Part shown: in pieces, positions 47,795-60,299 of the stretch
Layout of the letters: every line of letters starts with the position of its first letter
How positions within the stretch are numbered: position 1 is the first letter of the stretch
Source of the DNA: Plumapathes pennacea
Lineage: Eukaryota; Cnidaria; Anthozoa; Antipatharia; Myriopathidae
DNA length: 64,000 nt
Assembly: GCA_964036295.1 (NCBI GenBank)
Contig: OZ038471.1
Coordinates: forward strand, 9,187,184-9,251,183
Reading direction: 5' to 3'
Position numbers and translations under genes: made by a program
The notes under the pieces: model-generated
Database searches by the model: none
Told to the model about the DNA's origin: nothing
The model's input: the letters and a program-made list of their open reading frames with translations, nothing else

Positions 47795-48430
47795 TCAGGC
47801 ATATACCTGAACCTCCACTGATGATTCGTGTATTTTTCCCGCTGCCATGTAATATTGCATTCACCGTGCACGGTGTAAATTCGAAGTATCAAAATGACTC
47901 AACGACAGAAAATTATACGCTCTTCGACGAATCCGGCTGGTTGCTTCACATTACCTGACATATAGTATTTCCACTGTACAACAATTGCTTCGAGAGAACT
48001 GCCCTTTTAACGTAGCTTTTGGGTTTCCTTCAAGACGGTGCCATTTGAATTATTCACTTTTCTTGATCCAAAATGTCGTCCGTAAACTCACTTTAACGTT
48101 CAAGATTTCTTTCATCGAAATAATTTTTATCGTATACGGGTCTTGGTAAGGTATTTACTGCCGTTAAATGACTGAAACCGGAAAAACTCAAAGCCGCCAT
48201 CAAAGCTGGTGTGACTTTGTCATGAATGAAACTGGCGGTTTTGCAAAAAAAAAAAAAAACACCTAGCATTAGCTTGTAACACTGTCAAATTTTGACAGCT
48301 GATTGCTTTCTTTTTTGACTTCCGTTTACCGCATTAATTATAGTAGTCTGTCCACTTAACTTGAATTTTTCCAAAGCGTTTCACCAAGCAAACGTAAAGA
48401 AGCCTCAAATTGAATCAGGCGCGTTACATG
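47795..48430 (+). repeat. Dispersed repeat, partner at 53965-54560
   Basis: Shared blocks in the same order include TGTATTTTTCCCGCTG, TTTCACCGTGCAC-type sequence, ACGAATCCGGCTGGT, GTGCCATTTGAATT, AAACTCAAAGCCGC and GAATCAGGCGCGTT. The partner lies inside a TTAA-flanked element. Non-coding. Confidence 0.7.
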
Positions 48431-48439
48431 ACGTAAGGT

Positions 48440-49545
48440 ATGGCAAGTGTCCGTGGGGAAATTATTGACAGGATACTAGCAAAAATGTGGCGACAAGTGT
48501 AAGATTAGAAACTTATTAAACTTATTAAAATAATTTGTACTGTAATTGTTGGGTTCATTCTTTGCGATAAATTTTATACATTTCAGATTTCTTCTATTTC
48601 GCGCTGCTTCACTAGCAGCCGGCTGAAGTAAACAAGCGTCATTAGCGTGTTCCTTAATGCTGCAGGTATCTTAAAACTAATTTAGACACTTCTTGTTTTT
48701 TTTATTTATATCGCTCATAGATCAAGCTCGACTTCCATGAAGCATGAGTTACCCAGGCTATCGGTAAGTGTTTACTCCAGAGTGGGAGAGTGGAGGGTGG
48801 TGGTAGATTGTATATACTATATGCAGTGAGCTTGATGTGACAGGGATCACTGCCTGTATGATATCGTATAGCAGCAACAAGTTGCTTTTTCGGTTGTTGT
48901 TCGGAGGACAGAAATAACAAGTTTTGGCGCGTGAAAACGCGATAGATGCTGGGATTCAAGTTTAGTGTGGCAACTATCCGCACGCACCATTAGAATTCTT
49001 TAACAAGCAATCTCTGGACCAGAGCGAGACTCCCCAAGAGTGATCAACTTCAATGTTCTCTTTCAGTTTCTCACCAGAAAAATATCATACAGTACAGATT
49101 AATATCCACGCAGGGCGTGAGAATAAAGCAGCGATGTGTACGAACGGATTGTTTTTTATAGTGTTACCGATAAACTTTGAAGGTTTTTGTAAAATAAATT
49201 TGGCATTCAGAGCTCAGTTCATGTGTGAATGAAACATTTCTGACTCAACAAAAGACTTGTGAATGTGAATTTGGATGGAGGGGAAGTGTAAAAGAGGACT
49301 TCAATCATATTGAGTAATTGTCTCAATGATATTGGAGCGAATGCAAGTAACAGCTACATGCAGCACAGAAGTTCTGAACAGTCGATATATATCAGTATTT
49401 AGTAAAAATCAACTGGTGTTCTAACGCTGATTCTGTAATCTGATCGGCTACGCTACTCGTTATCTAACAGACGATAGATGTCGCGTAGCGAAAACTCAGT
49501 TTTCACTCAACAGCCGCTCCACGTTTTCGCGAAGTTTCTGAAAAG
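48440..49545. other. Intergenic or intronic, repeat scraps only
   Basis: 48870-49130 resembles 22000-22160 inverted (GTTTTCACGCG, TCTCTGGAC blocks). 49095-49130 shares CCACGCAGGGCGTG with 26733-26765. 49380-49490 resembles 15540-15640 inverted. No gene seen. Confidence 0.45.
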
Positions 49546-49547
49546 GA

Positions 49548-49835
49548 TTAAATAAACAAATAAATAAATATCGTTTATTTAAAGTCGAAGCATTATTAGG
49601 GAGTGGTTGCCCATTCTCCCGAGCCAGAGGCTCTTGTACAAATGTCCGACCGGTGGAATACCTGTAGAAAGAAGACAGGTTCAGAAGGGAAAAACCGTTG
49701 GAGTTGCCTCCTCGGATGAAAAACCTTCTTACTACTGCCGGCCGCGGGAATTGAACCCACGACCTCCTGGCTTGGAGTTTCATTACGAATTCAGGTCCAC
49801 CACCCCCAAACCGCTCGACCACCAAGTCAGGATTC
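49548..49835 (-). mobile_element. tRNA-derived SINE, minus strand
   Basis: On the minus strand an A box (TGGTCGAGCGGTTTGG, 49824-49806) and a B box (GGTTCAATTCC, 49757-49747) form a tRNA-like head. A body of about 180 bp follows, ending in an ATTT-type tail at 49548-49566. The 157-codon ORF across it is an artefact. It is a different family from the SINE at 3605. Confidence 0.72.
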
Positions 49836-50009
49836 ACAAATTTCACATACGAAAAGGAGAAAACAAAGTGTGCTTCGAAATATAAAGCGATGATTCTCAA
49901 CAGTAACAGCACAAGAATCCAAAGTGGAAAATGGAAACTTCCATGCAAAACTTTTCGCCGCAAATCCACTAAAACAGCAGACGGCTAAGTTCTCGCATTT
50001 GTGGTTTAA

Positions 50010-51690
50010 GGCCTGTTCACATGAAAGGAGGGTAAACCACGTTGGAGGGACACCCTCTAAAAGGGTTACCCTTCTCTATTGAAATTCCTTGTTCCGTTTA
50101 CATGATAGGTAGGGTCAATTTAGGACGAGGGTTACCCAATTCACTTGCTAGGGTAACACTCCCAGCAGGGTGAACTTATGGCCAACTTTTGGCTCGAGGT
50201 AGGGTTACCCTCCCGGGGGGCTAACTTTAGCGGTGCCAGGTTAAAGCGAATTTTGGTGTCGTATGTTTTGTTGATTTGTTTGCACTATTTTTCAACGTCA
50301 GCAACTACTTGTGCTACATTTTTAACTGCCTCCGATATTTCTTTACAGCTCTACGTGATTTGACTTTGCCAGAGCAATTTGGCAGCGAATTTCGCAGTTT
50401 GCTCGAGAGCGATGAATGAAATGTAACACCTCGACCGTCCGTTTTGGTGCGTAAGGTTGTTGCAGCTATGAAGAAATTAATAAAACACGCAAAACAAACT
50501 AGTTCATTCGGGCTTCGCCCTCATCAACTATCACCGGATAGAATTTTCGAGCTCATAGTCTATTTGTTAAACAGAAATGCATGGCGGAATGAGTTAATTT
50601 GTAAATGTTCCTTTTCAAGCCAAAGAACATAGGGGAAAGAAGAATTATTCTTTGAACTTGATTCGGCTTTGTGTGTATTTTAGAACTAAAGTGTTTCCTA
50701 CAATGCACGCAGTGTTTGTATATACTGATATAAGTTATTTTAAGATCTGCAAATTTCTAGAGCTCAGAAATGTCTGCAAACAGCGCCATATTAATACACA
50801 TACATATATATTAATATATATTTCGGTCATGAAGAAATTCAATCGCACTCTGCGATTTTGAATACGGTACATTTTCTATTCCAGGACGTGTAAATGCAAT
50901 TTTAGTACGAACTGCAAGCAACATTGTACAGGAGTCGAAGAAAAGTGACATACCCGTATCTCTACAAAAAATCTGCCCTTTCTTCGTATACTCTCTTGAG
51001 GGCAGCAGTTCATTGTTTGTGAAGAACTCCTAACAAAATATATTGTATTCAAATCATTTTACGGTTCAGTCACTCTAATATTGATTCAAATCGGGGTAAA
51101 CCGAACTACTAGATTGGCGAGGAGTTCGAATAGATTTGATTTCGGATCATTGTCGTGTGTTCTTACTCGGGAAACTCATAAAGACTGTTCGCATCATTGC
51201 TTTATAATTTTAAGATCTTCCCTAGCAATATATCCGTGTAGACCTTTTGTAGTGCACTCTGCGTTCAAAACGACTGCCGCGTGTATATACCGTATGCGCC
51301 CACAGATGAGTAAAAAGCTCAAGCTATGCTTTTGAAAACCTTTATTCTGGAGTTGCAATGTTACAATGCTGTAGCTGAACATGAGAAAAACTCCATTGGC
51401 TTAAATTCGTGTGACTTATGGCAATTTAAAAAACAAGTAAATTTGCGTCTTGGCAACCTTGCACGGTGATGGTATGTCTGAGGGTTAAAACTGATTATTT
51501 TCATTAGAATGTGAGAGTGGCAAAATCACTATCTTTTATAAAAACATTAAAACAAAAAATTGACTCTGAATCCAGAATTCTCCCGAAAATGCTTGGCGCC
51601 ATTTTGAAAGTTGCCACTGGAAAAAGAATCTTGTGTCTTTTTAAAATGTATTTTGTAGCTCATACGCTAAGGATATGTAACAGTGAAAAT
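50010..51690. other. Unassigned sequence upstream of the paralogue exons
   Basis: 50010-50230 starts AAGGCCTGTTCACATGAAAG and repeats GGGTTACCCT, perhaps a truncated MITE. The remainder has no recognised REP-module or other exon, though the exon preceding 51699 would be expected in this direction. Confidence 0.35.
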
Positions 51691-51698
51691 TGTTTCAG

Positions 51699-51789
51699 GG
51701 CAATGAAGAACGAAAAATCGAGAATGCGTTGGAAACGGGAAATGCTGGTAGTCAGGAGGACGAAGACAGCTTTTCTAATGCAACGAAAG
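51699..51789 (+). CDS. Paralogue exon: acidic linker
   Basis: Phase 0 in, phase 1 out. It reads GNEERKIENALETGNAGSQE and DEDSFSNATK, an acidic linker like the end of exon 10001-10169. The acceptor TTTCAG ends at 51698 and the donor GTAATG starts at 51790. The phase-1 exit fits the next exon exactly. Confidence 0.65.
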
Positions 51790-53421
51790 GTAATGAGTTT
51801 ACGCAGTGGAATCCCGATTTTTCGAACCTTTCACGAAAAATTGCGATCCTTACAGCGCATTAGGGGCCTTGCAGGGGATCGACGTAATAGAAGGTGGCGT
51901 CGTATATATTTTCAAATGTCTTTTTACCACAGATAATCGAAACAAACCAAATATCTACAGTGATCTACAAATGGGACATATTACAGTATTACTCTATTTT
52001 CCCACACTGCATGAACAATTTGCCACAGTTTTATTAAAATTTCAAAAATAATCTTAAGTTTTTCACAAATATCTGAGGGTGGTTATGGCCGATCTTATCA
52101 AAAGTGTGCGAAAAGTTGGCTAAAGAAATGCCACACAGTTACTAAACAAAAGTAGCTCTAACAAAAATAGTTATCGGAAAATATTTATGAAAACCCAAAG
52201 GAAACCCCTCCCCCCCCCCCCCCCCCCCCCCCCTCCCTCCGCTCCTCTTGTACGTCCAAGGTTTAAACTACAGTAACTTCAGCTAATCCATACTTAAGAT
52301 ACAGGATTGACTATCATGTCCCCGAAGAGAAGTATGCAGTGGTTTGAAGAACAAGTTGATCGTTTGCGTTTTTGAAAGACAAGTATTTTTTCGACTTTAC
52401 TCCAAAGGGTAGATTGATTTTCAAATCGTTTTTCGTACCAGGTGACCCATTACATTCACTATTGGATATGGCAGCAATGGTTGATCCATTTGGTCTTCTT
52501 GCTAACATAGCGACAACTGACGATCCAGGACAGCGATTGATTCGCGCTGCTGACCAGGGAAAGTTATCAATCGTGAGTGATGTGTTGGAAGACAATCCAG
52601 AAAAGGTGATCATAACCTAATTGATATTTTATTCATATGTCGGATGCAGTCGATATAGAAGTAATGTATTTATTTTATTATTCAACAATTGTTTGCCGAA
52701 GTGGAGGTGAATAGCGGTGGCTATTTACCGAGCCGCTTCGGCAAGGCAAATATCCACCGCTATTTACTTCCACTAAAAGTCGATTTACTGATTACCCGTG
52801 CGAAACCGATTTGCAACCGAAGACAACGTGATCATTTTAAAGGAATTTGTGTAACTGTGCCTGAAAATGTTCTTTCAAACAGAGTTTTAAGTTTTTCTTG
52901 CTGTTGAAACTATTCTGCAAAACATTAATGTTTCACCTTAGAGTTGAAAACGTTCAGCTTTTTCCTGCAAGCTTTGCGTAAATGGACACTCGTAGACAAC
53001 AAAAGCAAAACACTTCGTGCCAACGGCTTGGTGCCAAAATGAAATACAAAAGCTCACCAGTAAACACTGCTAAATTGATCTTTGTAGCTTTCTATGTGTT
53101 GTCCGGTACAGCTGCCTTGTTTACCGAAACAATTCTGCTTTGGTGACAGCAGCAAACCACAAACAGCAGGAGGTGAATAGCACTTGATAGTCCGAGATTG
53201 AGTAGCCACTCAGAGCGCGCGGAAAGCACTATTCACTTGTGCTGTATATACTAAATACTTATATATAATTTTCATTTTTCTTATGTATATTATCGTTGAA
53301 TGGGCAGATCAATTACGTGGAGAACGTTGAAGGAAAGACTGCTTTGCAAGCCTCGTGTCATGAAGGACACTACATGATTGCTAAACTGCTACTCTCCAAG
53401 GGAGCCGACCCAGAAATCTCG
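51699..53421 (+). CDS. Second MIB-like gene, three exons visible (paralogue fragment)
   Basis: Exons 51699-51789, 52442-52605 and 53308-53421 have GT-AG borders and compatible phases. They encode in order an acidic linker, a pre-ankyrin segment and one ankyrin repeat, the same order as exons 2-4 of the gene at 3918-39582. Aligned by eye, the ankyrin exons share GKTALQxSCHxGH and KLLLSK, and the pre-ankyrin exons share DPGxRL and AAxQGxLS. Roughly half the residues differ, so the duplication is old. The exon-2 equivalent is split: the linker is its own exon. No REP exons upstream and no further ankyrin exons downstream were found; the 3' side is filled with repeats. It could be a truncated paralogue or the left part of a gene continuing past the window. 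Confidence 0.72.
52210..52233. repeat. Poly-C tract
   Basis: A run of more than 20 C residues in the intron between two paralogue exons; it is a likely place for assembly error. Confidence 0.9.
52442..52605 (+). CDS. Paralogue exon: pre-ankyrin segment
   Basis: Phase 1 in, phase 0 out. It reads DDPGQRLIRAADQGKLSIV and then LEDNPEK. It is about 21 bases longer than its counterpart at 15894-16036. The acceptor ACCAG ends at 52441; the donor GTGATC is weaker than the others. A foldback hairpin follows at 52700. Confidence 0.75.
52700..52774. repeat. Foldback 95 bp after a paralogue exon
   Basis: AGTGGAGGTGAATAGCGGTG pairs with CACCGCTATTTACTTCCACT. The short central arms GCCGAAG/CTTCGGC also pair nearby. 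A related hairpin with AGGTGAATAGCAC is at 53167-53247. Confidence 0.75.
53308..53421 (+). CDS. Paralogue exon: ankyrin repeat
   Basis: Phase 0 in and out, 38 codons. It reads GKTALQASCHEGHYMIAK and LLLSKGADPEIS. It is one codon longer than the counterpart at 22509-22619. The acceptor GGGCAG ends at 53307 and the donor GTAATA starts at 53422. A TTAA-flanked element starts only about 50 bp downstream. Confidence 0.8.
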
Positions 53422-53476
53422 GTAATATAATAATAATAGTAATAATAATAATAATAACTAGAAATACGATAGTTAA

Positions 53477-55119
53477 GGTGGCTCGAAATAGTTTTTTGAC
53501 GCGCGAAACACTTATTAAGTCGAAATTTCATCATCTTGGCCCACTCGTCTTCCATATCGAATCTGACTCCGAAAGACACATCGATCACACAAGGGACATG
53601 TGCGACCGGCAAATAGCTGGCAAACACAAGAAACCTTTTCCACCTTCGAGAAATACAGGTTATTTACCGGGCAGGAGGTCCATAATAGAGGAAAACTGTG
53701 CCCGAATATTTGTTGCCTCGGTCCGTATCAATGCCAGTAGCAGTTTTACCCTATACGGAGCGATCGAGCCCGGTAAAAAACTTTTTTTTTTTCCCTTCAA
53801 TTTCTTGACTTATAGTGTTGACAGTAGTGACAAGAAACGAGTCAAGAGCACAATAACACAGCTGAACGTGAACTTAATTACATAAGCTTCACTTTGCGAC
53901 TGTAATTCGGTAGGAAACCACAAATGATGAAACGATAAAAAATAGTGGATAAGAAAAATCAAGCATACTTGAACGTCCACTGATGAATATTGTGTATTTT
54001 TCCCGCTGTCATATTGCTTTCACCGTGCACAGGCGTACTTCAGTCCAAAGTCTTACAAATGACTCACCGTAAAAATTACACTCTTTCACGAATCCGGCTG
54101 GTAGTGTTTCTCAGGCCAGACATTGTAAAACAATTGTAAAACAATTAATTAAGGAAGCAATACTTTTCCATACAACTTTTAGGTTTCCTCATCACGATGC
54201 CATTTGAATTCTAGATAATTCTTGAGTTTGTCCTCAATGTCGTTCGTAAACTCAATTGGACGTCCAAGATTTCTTTCAGTGCAATATTTCCCATCGCATA
54301 CATGTTCTGGTTAGATTATTCACTGTTCAACGACTGAAAAACGGAGAAAAAACTCAAAGCCGCTGGAGCGGCTCGTTGTGACAATTCATGAACGAAATTG
54401 GCAGCTTTGTACAAACTCGCCTTGCATCAAATTTTGACAACTGATTGCTGACAGACTTTCGTTTCCGCTTTGATATAGTTTTCCAAAGCATTTAGCTAAG
54501 AAAAACTAGCTAATCGTATGAAACCTCAGACTGAATCAGGCGCGTTTTTGGCGTAAGATACAGACACCGAGAAAAGAACTGCTCGCTCAGGAGAAATGCA
54601 CGCGCAGGTATCGTGCACATGCGCAAATGCTGATCTTGTACACCCAAAATTTTTGCGGTTTTCTTTCGTGTTTTTGCGAATAAATCCGCTCCGAGTCGGT
54701 GAATTGTCTCTATTTTTTCCTCATTTATTTAACTGAAGCCGAGAAAAGCCGACGTCTTTTTTAAAGAATTTCTGTCAACAAAATACCAAATGAGAGAAAA
54801 AATGGATTTCCTGCAAAACGTGTTGACAGAATTTTACCAAACTTATTTATTTTGTCGCTTTCCGTACACAAAACAATTGTGCAAAATTTCAAAAAAATTC
54901 ACCGAAGGAATATGAATATAACTAACTTTTTCCCGCTTTTATATCACTCACAACAGGTGACGTTGTGTCGCCATGGCAACCGATATCTGCTCAAAATTTA
55001 TGAGACATTTACACTCGTCATAAGAAATCAATGCCATAGACATAAAACTCTTTTGAGAAAGTAAACGCTTATTAAACTAATCAGCAGGTCATTTCCTGGT
55101 CTATAAACTGCCAGCCACC
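53477..55119. mobile_element. TTAA-flanked element
   Basis: It is bounded by TTAA on both sides (53473-53476, 55120-55123) with short inverted ends GGTGGCT...AGCCACC. TTAA targets are used by piggyBac and Kolobok elements. The interior includes the dispersed repeat 53965-54560 and no transposase. The inverted ends are only 7 bp, so this is tentative. Confidence 0.4.
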
Positions 55120-55137
55120 TTAACAATTAAACTACTA

Positions 55138-55440
55138 GGGCACGCCGAATGTGGATTGATAAATAACCAACGAGGCGCTGCGATAAGTTGCTTATTGCCA
55201 ATCCATATTTGGCAAACCCGAGTAGAATAATTGTTTTATTAAAAACTGGACCACAAAATATTCTCCAAAAATATTTTATTTGACGCAAAAAAGACCGGAA
55301 GACGACTCAACTTCTGTTCCCAAAATACAATGATCACATGATTACCGCAACTATGGCAACGTCTTTGCGAACGGGCTAATAGCTGAATGAATGAAAATCA
55401 AGTGAAGTACACATTACCATGGATTTACACCGCACAAACA
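55138..55440 (+). repeat. Second copy of the 16093-16400 dispersed repeat
   Basis: It shares GATAAATAACCAA, TGTTTTATTAAAAACTGGA, AGACCGGAAGACGAC and TAGCTGAATGAATGAAAAT in order with 16093-16400. The foldback at its start is more diverged. Confidence 0.65.
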
Positions 55441-56045
55441 CTCTCAGAAGTAGGTTACAAAAATTATCTTAAGGAGAAATACCAAAATTATTGAAAACTT
55501 GGACGTTGGTACAGTTGTAAACATCGCATTAAGGAGGGAATCGCTTTCCTTGCTCGCCATGTGCGACGTTTGTGATGCTGCTTGAAACTGACAACTGGCT
55601 GTACTGAACGAGAACTGAAGCTGGAGATAGTTGAATATCAGCAAGGAATATTGAAGAAGAAAACTATATTTGCTTCTGTGAGGGCAGAGTCGGTGGTGAT
55701 GGAAAACTGTTTACATCGCGGAGGCGAACCGAAGTAAGCGATCGATCAATGGCTGCTCGTATCGACCTGAGCGAAGGTGCCCTCTTGTTCCCTTTGCTAT
55801 TGTGTAAAAGCACTTGAGGCATGCATTTTTTTTCCTTTTTGCCCATTCTTTAATTTGTGTTTTAAATTTGTCTCACCCAGGACTTGCAAGCCACTCTAAA
55901 AAGGTTGTGAAATCTGAAAAAACTTTCTCAACATTACCTCGTCGCTCACGCGCTCATTGACCATATTTGTCCACCCATTGGATATGAGCTGATGACCTAT
56001 GTCCAAAGAACCAATCAAGAACCTAAAAATCCAATATCCGTGGTC

Positions 56046-58745
56046 CAGTTTTTAATAATCACAGATATCCCCTAGCTCTGTAGTGGGTTTTCGGAAAGCG
56101 GGGTTCTTGCTCATTTTCCGCTTGGATATTATTTCAAATCTTTTTACAAGCCATGTTTGTATAGCGACGTCACCAGTCGGCGCTAAAAATAATCTTTGTC
56201 GCACGGCAGCCTGGTTTAATTCAGACAACGTGAATGGTCTGCAAGTTTTCGTGGACACTAGCTGAACTCCAGAATTCGCTAAGACAACTTTTACACGCCA
56301 CTACAGAATACTCCCGGGACTTGCAAGCCAAAAAAAGCGCAACTAGAATAGTGACGTGATCGGTTTTGTACAGTCAGAAAAATTGATCTTCAACACCGAA
56401 ACTTTTATGAATTTTAAGAAAAACCGCACTTACTGTAGGCAACGCTGTATCCGAACCAAAAACGTGTATGTTTTGTTTTTACTTTATCCATTCTTCGAGT
56501 GTAACAAATTCAGAGCTGAATGCGAGAGTCACTAATTGTTTATACGCTTTCGAAGTCTCAGAAAAAGTGTGAATTTTGGCAAGGATTAACTTTTATTTTC
56601 TACTTTAATAGCCTTCACAAGGCGAGAACACTTCAACCCGGTTACATTTCATCCTTAAACTAGACTGGCGTTGCCAGTGAGCTCGCGCCGAGAGTTGGGT
56701 CGAGACCAGAATATAAAATGGAAAGTAGGGGACAAAAGCGGAACTCCCAAGAGAGACTTCCAGTTTCTCACCATAAAAGTATCACACAGTATAGACAACT
56801 TGGCTTTTGACACCTTGCTCTTTTGACATCTTGATTAAACTAAAAATTATCATTACAACACTCATACACTTGCTTCTTAAAGGTTGAGCGACCCTGCATT
56901 TTGAGAATACGTGACATATCTTTAAATGCACAATCGATTATGACAGTTTGACTTTGACTCTTATTTCTAATCAGAGGCCACGATTAATCCAGCCTTTGCT
57001 TCACTACTTATGTGTTTTCTTTTATTAACTCAATATGTTTCTTCTATCAGGCTTTCGAGTATTCGTGCTCTGTAACAAATATAAAATTGAAAGCGAGGAA
57101 TGTCACACGAGAGATGTTTACAATATTATTGCGGTTTTGTTCACAGTGTGTTCAGTCCACTTGTGACTGCAAACTCAATCCTCAGAATTATTTTGGTGTA
57201 TTTTTCATTTCTGGTATTCAATGAACATTGCGAAACAAAGGCTACATGATCGAATGAAAGAAACACTTCAACAGGCAATGTACGATACGCAGAAGAATTT
57301 TATGAGGCAACAGATGTCATGTACAGAGTAAAGCATAAAGCGTCATTGTTTTACGGCTAAAGCTCACCGTAGCTTTGGTTCTGTTTTCGCCCTGTTATCT
57401 TCCCAAAAGTATTTCGTGTCGCCACAGAAAGTTTCGTCGGGACTAAATATTTATCGGCGACAGAGACATTTACAATCCCCCAGCGATATCCATCAAATAT
57501 TTTTTTACGGCTATTCTCAAAGCTTCCGCGGTGAACGCGAGCCAAAATCTTTTCCTAAAATCCAGTTTATCCGTGCACATTCCACAGAGCCAAATGGTGT
57601 TTAGTTTGGATGGGATGCAGTTAACTTTTACACACAAGTAACGAGCAATTCACTGGCCACATCCCGAGTTGTTTAGCGAAGTCAATTACGTCACTTAGCA
57701 CGTGATAATATGAACCAATCACCGTGTGCTGATTCTCAACCGACAAAAAATAGGAAAAAGAAAAATTTGCGTTTTTAAGCTTGCTTGGGGCCCAGGCCCC
57801 CGCGAGCAATAAAGTGTGCAAACAAACACGTCGAGAAATTTCACAACATTTCCATGTGTCAGACTGTCAACAAAATTATGCAAATCTGTCAGGAAGACAT
57901 GGCACAATCTTTGGATGACACAATCTTTCACAAAGGCACTCTGAAATAGGCTTTGAAAATTAGCGAAAAGGTCACAGTATAATCCTACTTGGCCTTCATC
58001 ACAGTTCCCAGGGAGTCAAAAGACAAAATAAGCGGCGATTGTTGAAATACACGAATGATAACACGACTTTAAAATAGCATATGCGTACTGTACGTTAATT
58101 TGTGTAATTTTTCAAAACTCACCGGTTCCTGAAAGCCATGGCTTTAGCTCTTTCCCAACAAAGGAAACAAAACCCAGAACACTATTGTTTACGTCTTCAA
58201 TTATTTCGAAATAAACTGTGCAGAACAGTCCTCATACAATACAAAAATTCCACTTTTTTTATTGTGCGTCGTCGTCTTGTCAAAACTTGGATTCTGAAAA
58301 CTACAATCCTGTTATTGTAAAAGGTGAAATTTGCCACGGTGATTGTTCGATTTCCACCGACTGTATTTCGCTATTTCTTTCTGAAGTGTCTGCGTTTTAA
58401 CAAAATATTGGCTGCGATTGTGTTCAGATCGGCCAGTCGATGCCTTAAAGAAATCGTTGCACGGCTAGCAAGCTTGCTTCTCATACAATGGCAAAATATC
58501 CGGGCAGTTTACAGCCGTCCGTCAAACTGCTTGGCCTTGTATCTGCATCTTGTTGCACAAAATCACTTCCGTTCGTACTCCATCGCTTCTCACCAAAATG
58601 GCGGTTAACAGTTGAGCTGCTGAGTAACCTCGCCTGAAGGTCTTACGCCATACTGACAGCCTGACACACGAACATTAAATGTCGAGATGGCGACCAGCGC
58701 TTGAAGTCCCCAAATAAGGCGATACTACAGCATTAGTGTCGTGAT
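56046..58745 (-). mobile_element. Helitron remnant, inverted, with nested insertion
   Basis: 56046-56580 and 57940-58745 match, in reverse, the Helitron at 10538-11857, including the region around TGGCTTTCAGGAACCGGTGAG. The CTAG and TC ends are decayed. A long-inverted-repeat copy lies inside at 56660-57810. Confidence 0.6.
56660..57810 (+). mobile_element. Long-inverted-repeat family copy lacking its right arm
   Basis: It begins AACTAGACTGGCGTTGCCAG like 44572 and follows it closely through the interior to GGCCCAGGCCCCCGCGAGCAA, then stops. Similarity to 44572-45790 is very high by eye, so this is a relatively young copy. Confidence 0.7.
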
Positions 58746-58771
58746 TATATAACATAATATGATATTACTAG

Positions 58772-59849
58772 GGGGACCCCCGTAAAATACGGTTTTTACG
58801 CTTTTACAATTTCTGATTGTTCTGGCTTTTCTCGCTTGGGAAACGTCATGCTGACAACCGAGAACATATCGAAATACAAACCAAGACAAACTATTTGAGA
58901 CATTCAAAAAGCGACGGCATTTCATTGCGGTTATATTTCATTTTCGATACTGTTTACAATGTACAGTACCAACGAAGCGAGAAAATATCATTCCACTTCC
59001 ACGTGACCTCTATATCACAGTTCACAAATGCGTAGTACTTAGATAATAAGATACTTAAATAATTTCGAAACTAATAGCGGTAGGATCTCAATCCGATGGA
59101 ATTTACACGGCAATCTACAAATACAGCAAATTCGGCGAATGTAAATGTCACCTTGTATTCTTATAAAGGCTTCTTCTTCGGTTACCAGAAACTCAGCTTG
59201 ATTTTCACAGCGATCTTGCCCGTATGACAATTGTCCGAGTGAGTGCTTCAGTACAGGGTCCAAAGTAACTGACATCGTCATTTGAAAGGGTTAAAACTTT
59301 AACTGCCTAGCAGCCACACCTGGAGGTCGTACGCCTGACTAACAGACTGACTGACGAACATTAAATTTCTAGATGGCGACCCGCTTGGGGTCCCCCAAAA
59401 GCGCGATACTACAGCATTAGCGTCCTGGTTTTTACCCTTACAGAAGCATTTAGAAGAATACAAGGCGATATTGGCATTCACCGAATTTGCTGTACTAGTA
59501 AATTGCCGTGAAATTTGATTAGATTGAAATCTTACATCTATTAGTTTTGAAATTATTTACGTGTTACTTTTCTCTGTCTTTCTGTAAGGCGTAACGCCGT
59601 GGTACATTCGTGAACTGTAATAAAGGTCAGATGGAAGTGCAATTATATTTTCTTGTTTCGTTGGTATTGTACATTGTACTCTGTTTCGAAGATGAAATAA
59701 AGCCGGATCGAAATGCCCTCCCTTTCTGAGTTTGATATAACAGCCTTCTTTTGGTTTGCATTTCGTTATCTTCTTGGATCACTAGTGTCAACACTAAGTT
59801 ACCCAATTGAACAATACCAGACACTTCTCCGTATTTTACGGGGGTCCCG
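58772..59849. mobile_element. Element with GGGACCCCCGTAAAATACGG inverted ends
   Basis: The left end GGGGACCCCCGTAAAATACG and the right end, read inverted, CGGGACCCCCGTAAAATACG are flanked by CTAG on both sides (58768-58771 and 59850-59853); a plain TA duplication is also possible. It contains an inverted Helitron scrap at about 59300-59430. No transposase. A solo left end is at 13681. Confidence 0.65.
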
Positions 59850-59892
59850 CTAGTTAAAAATAATACTGAACGCGGGTCCGATGGATCCGAAA

Positions 59893-60192
<300 letters not shown>

Positions 60193-60299
60193 CTCTCACT
60201 GTGAGCTATTCACTAAGCAACTGACGAAGGATTTTATTGTTAGTTTCCGAAACCGGTATTGCAAAAACTGACCAGTTCTACTCAGAAATTTTCACTTCA

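Noticed and set aside
49496..49969. 157-codon minus-strand ORF
   Set aside because: It lies across a tRNA-derived SINE; no protein motif.
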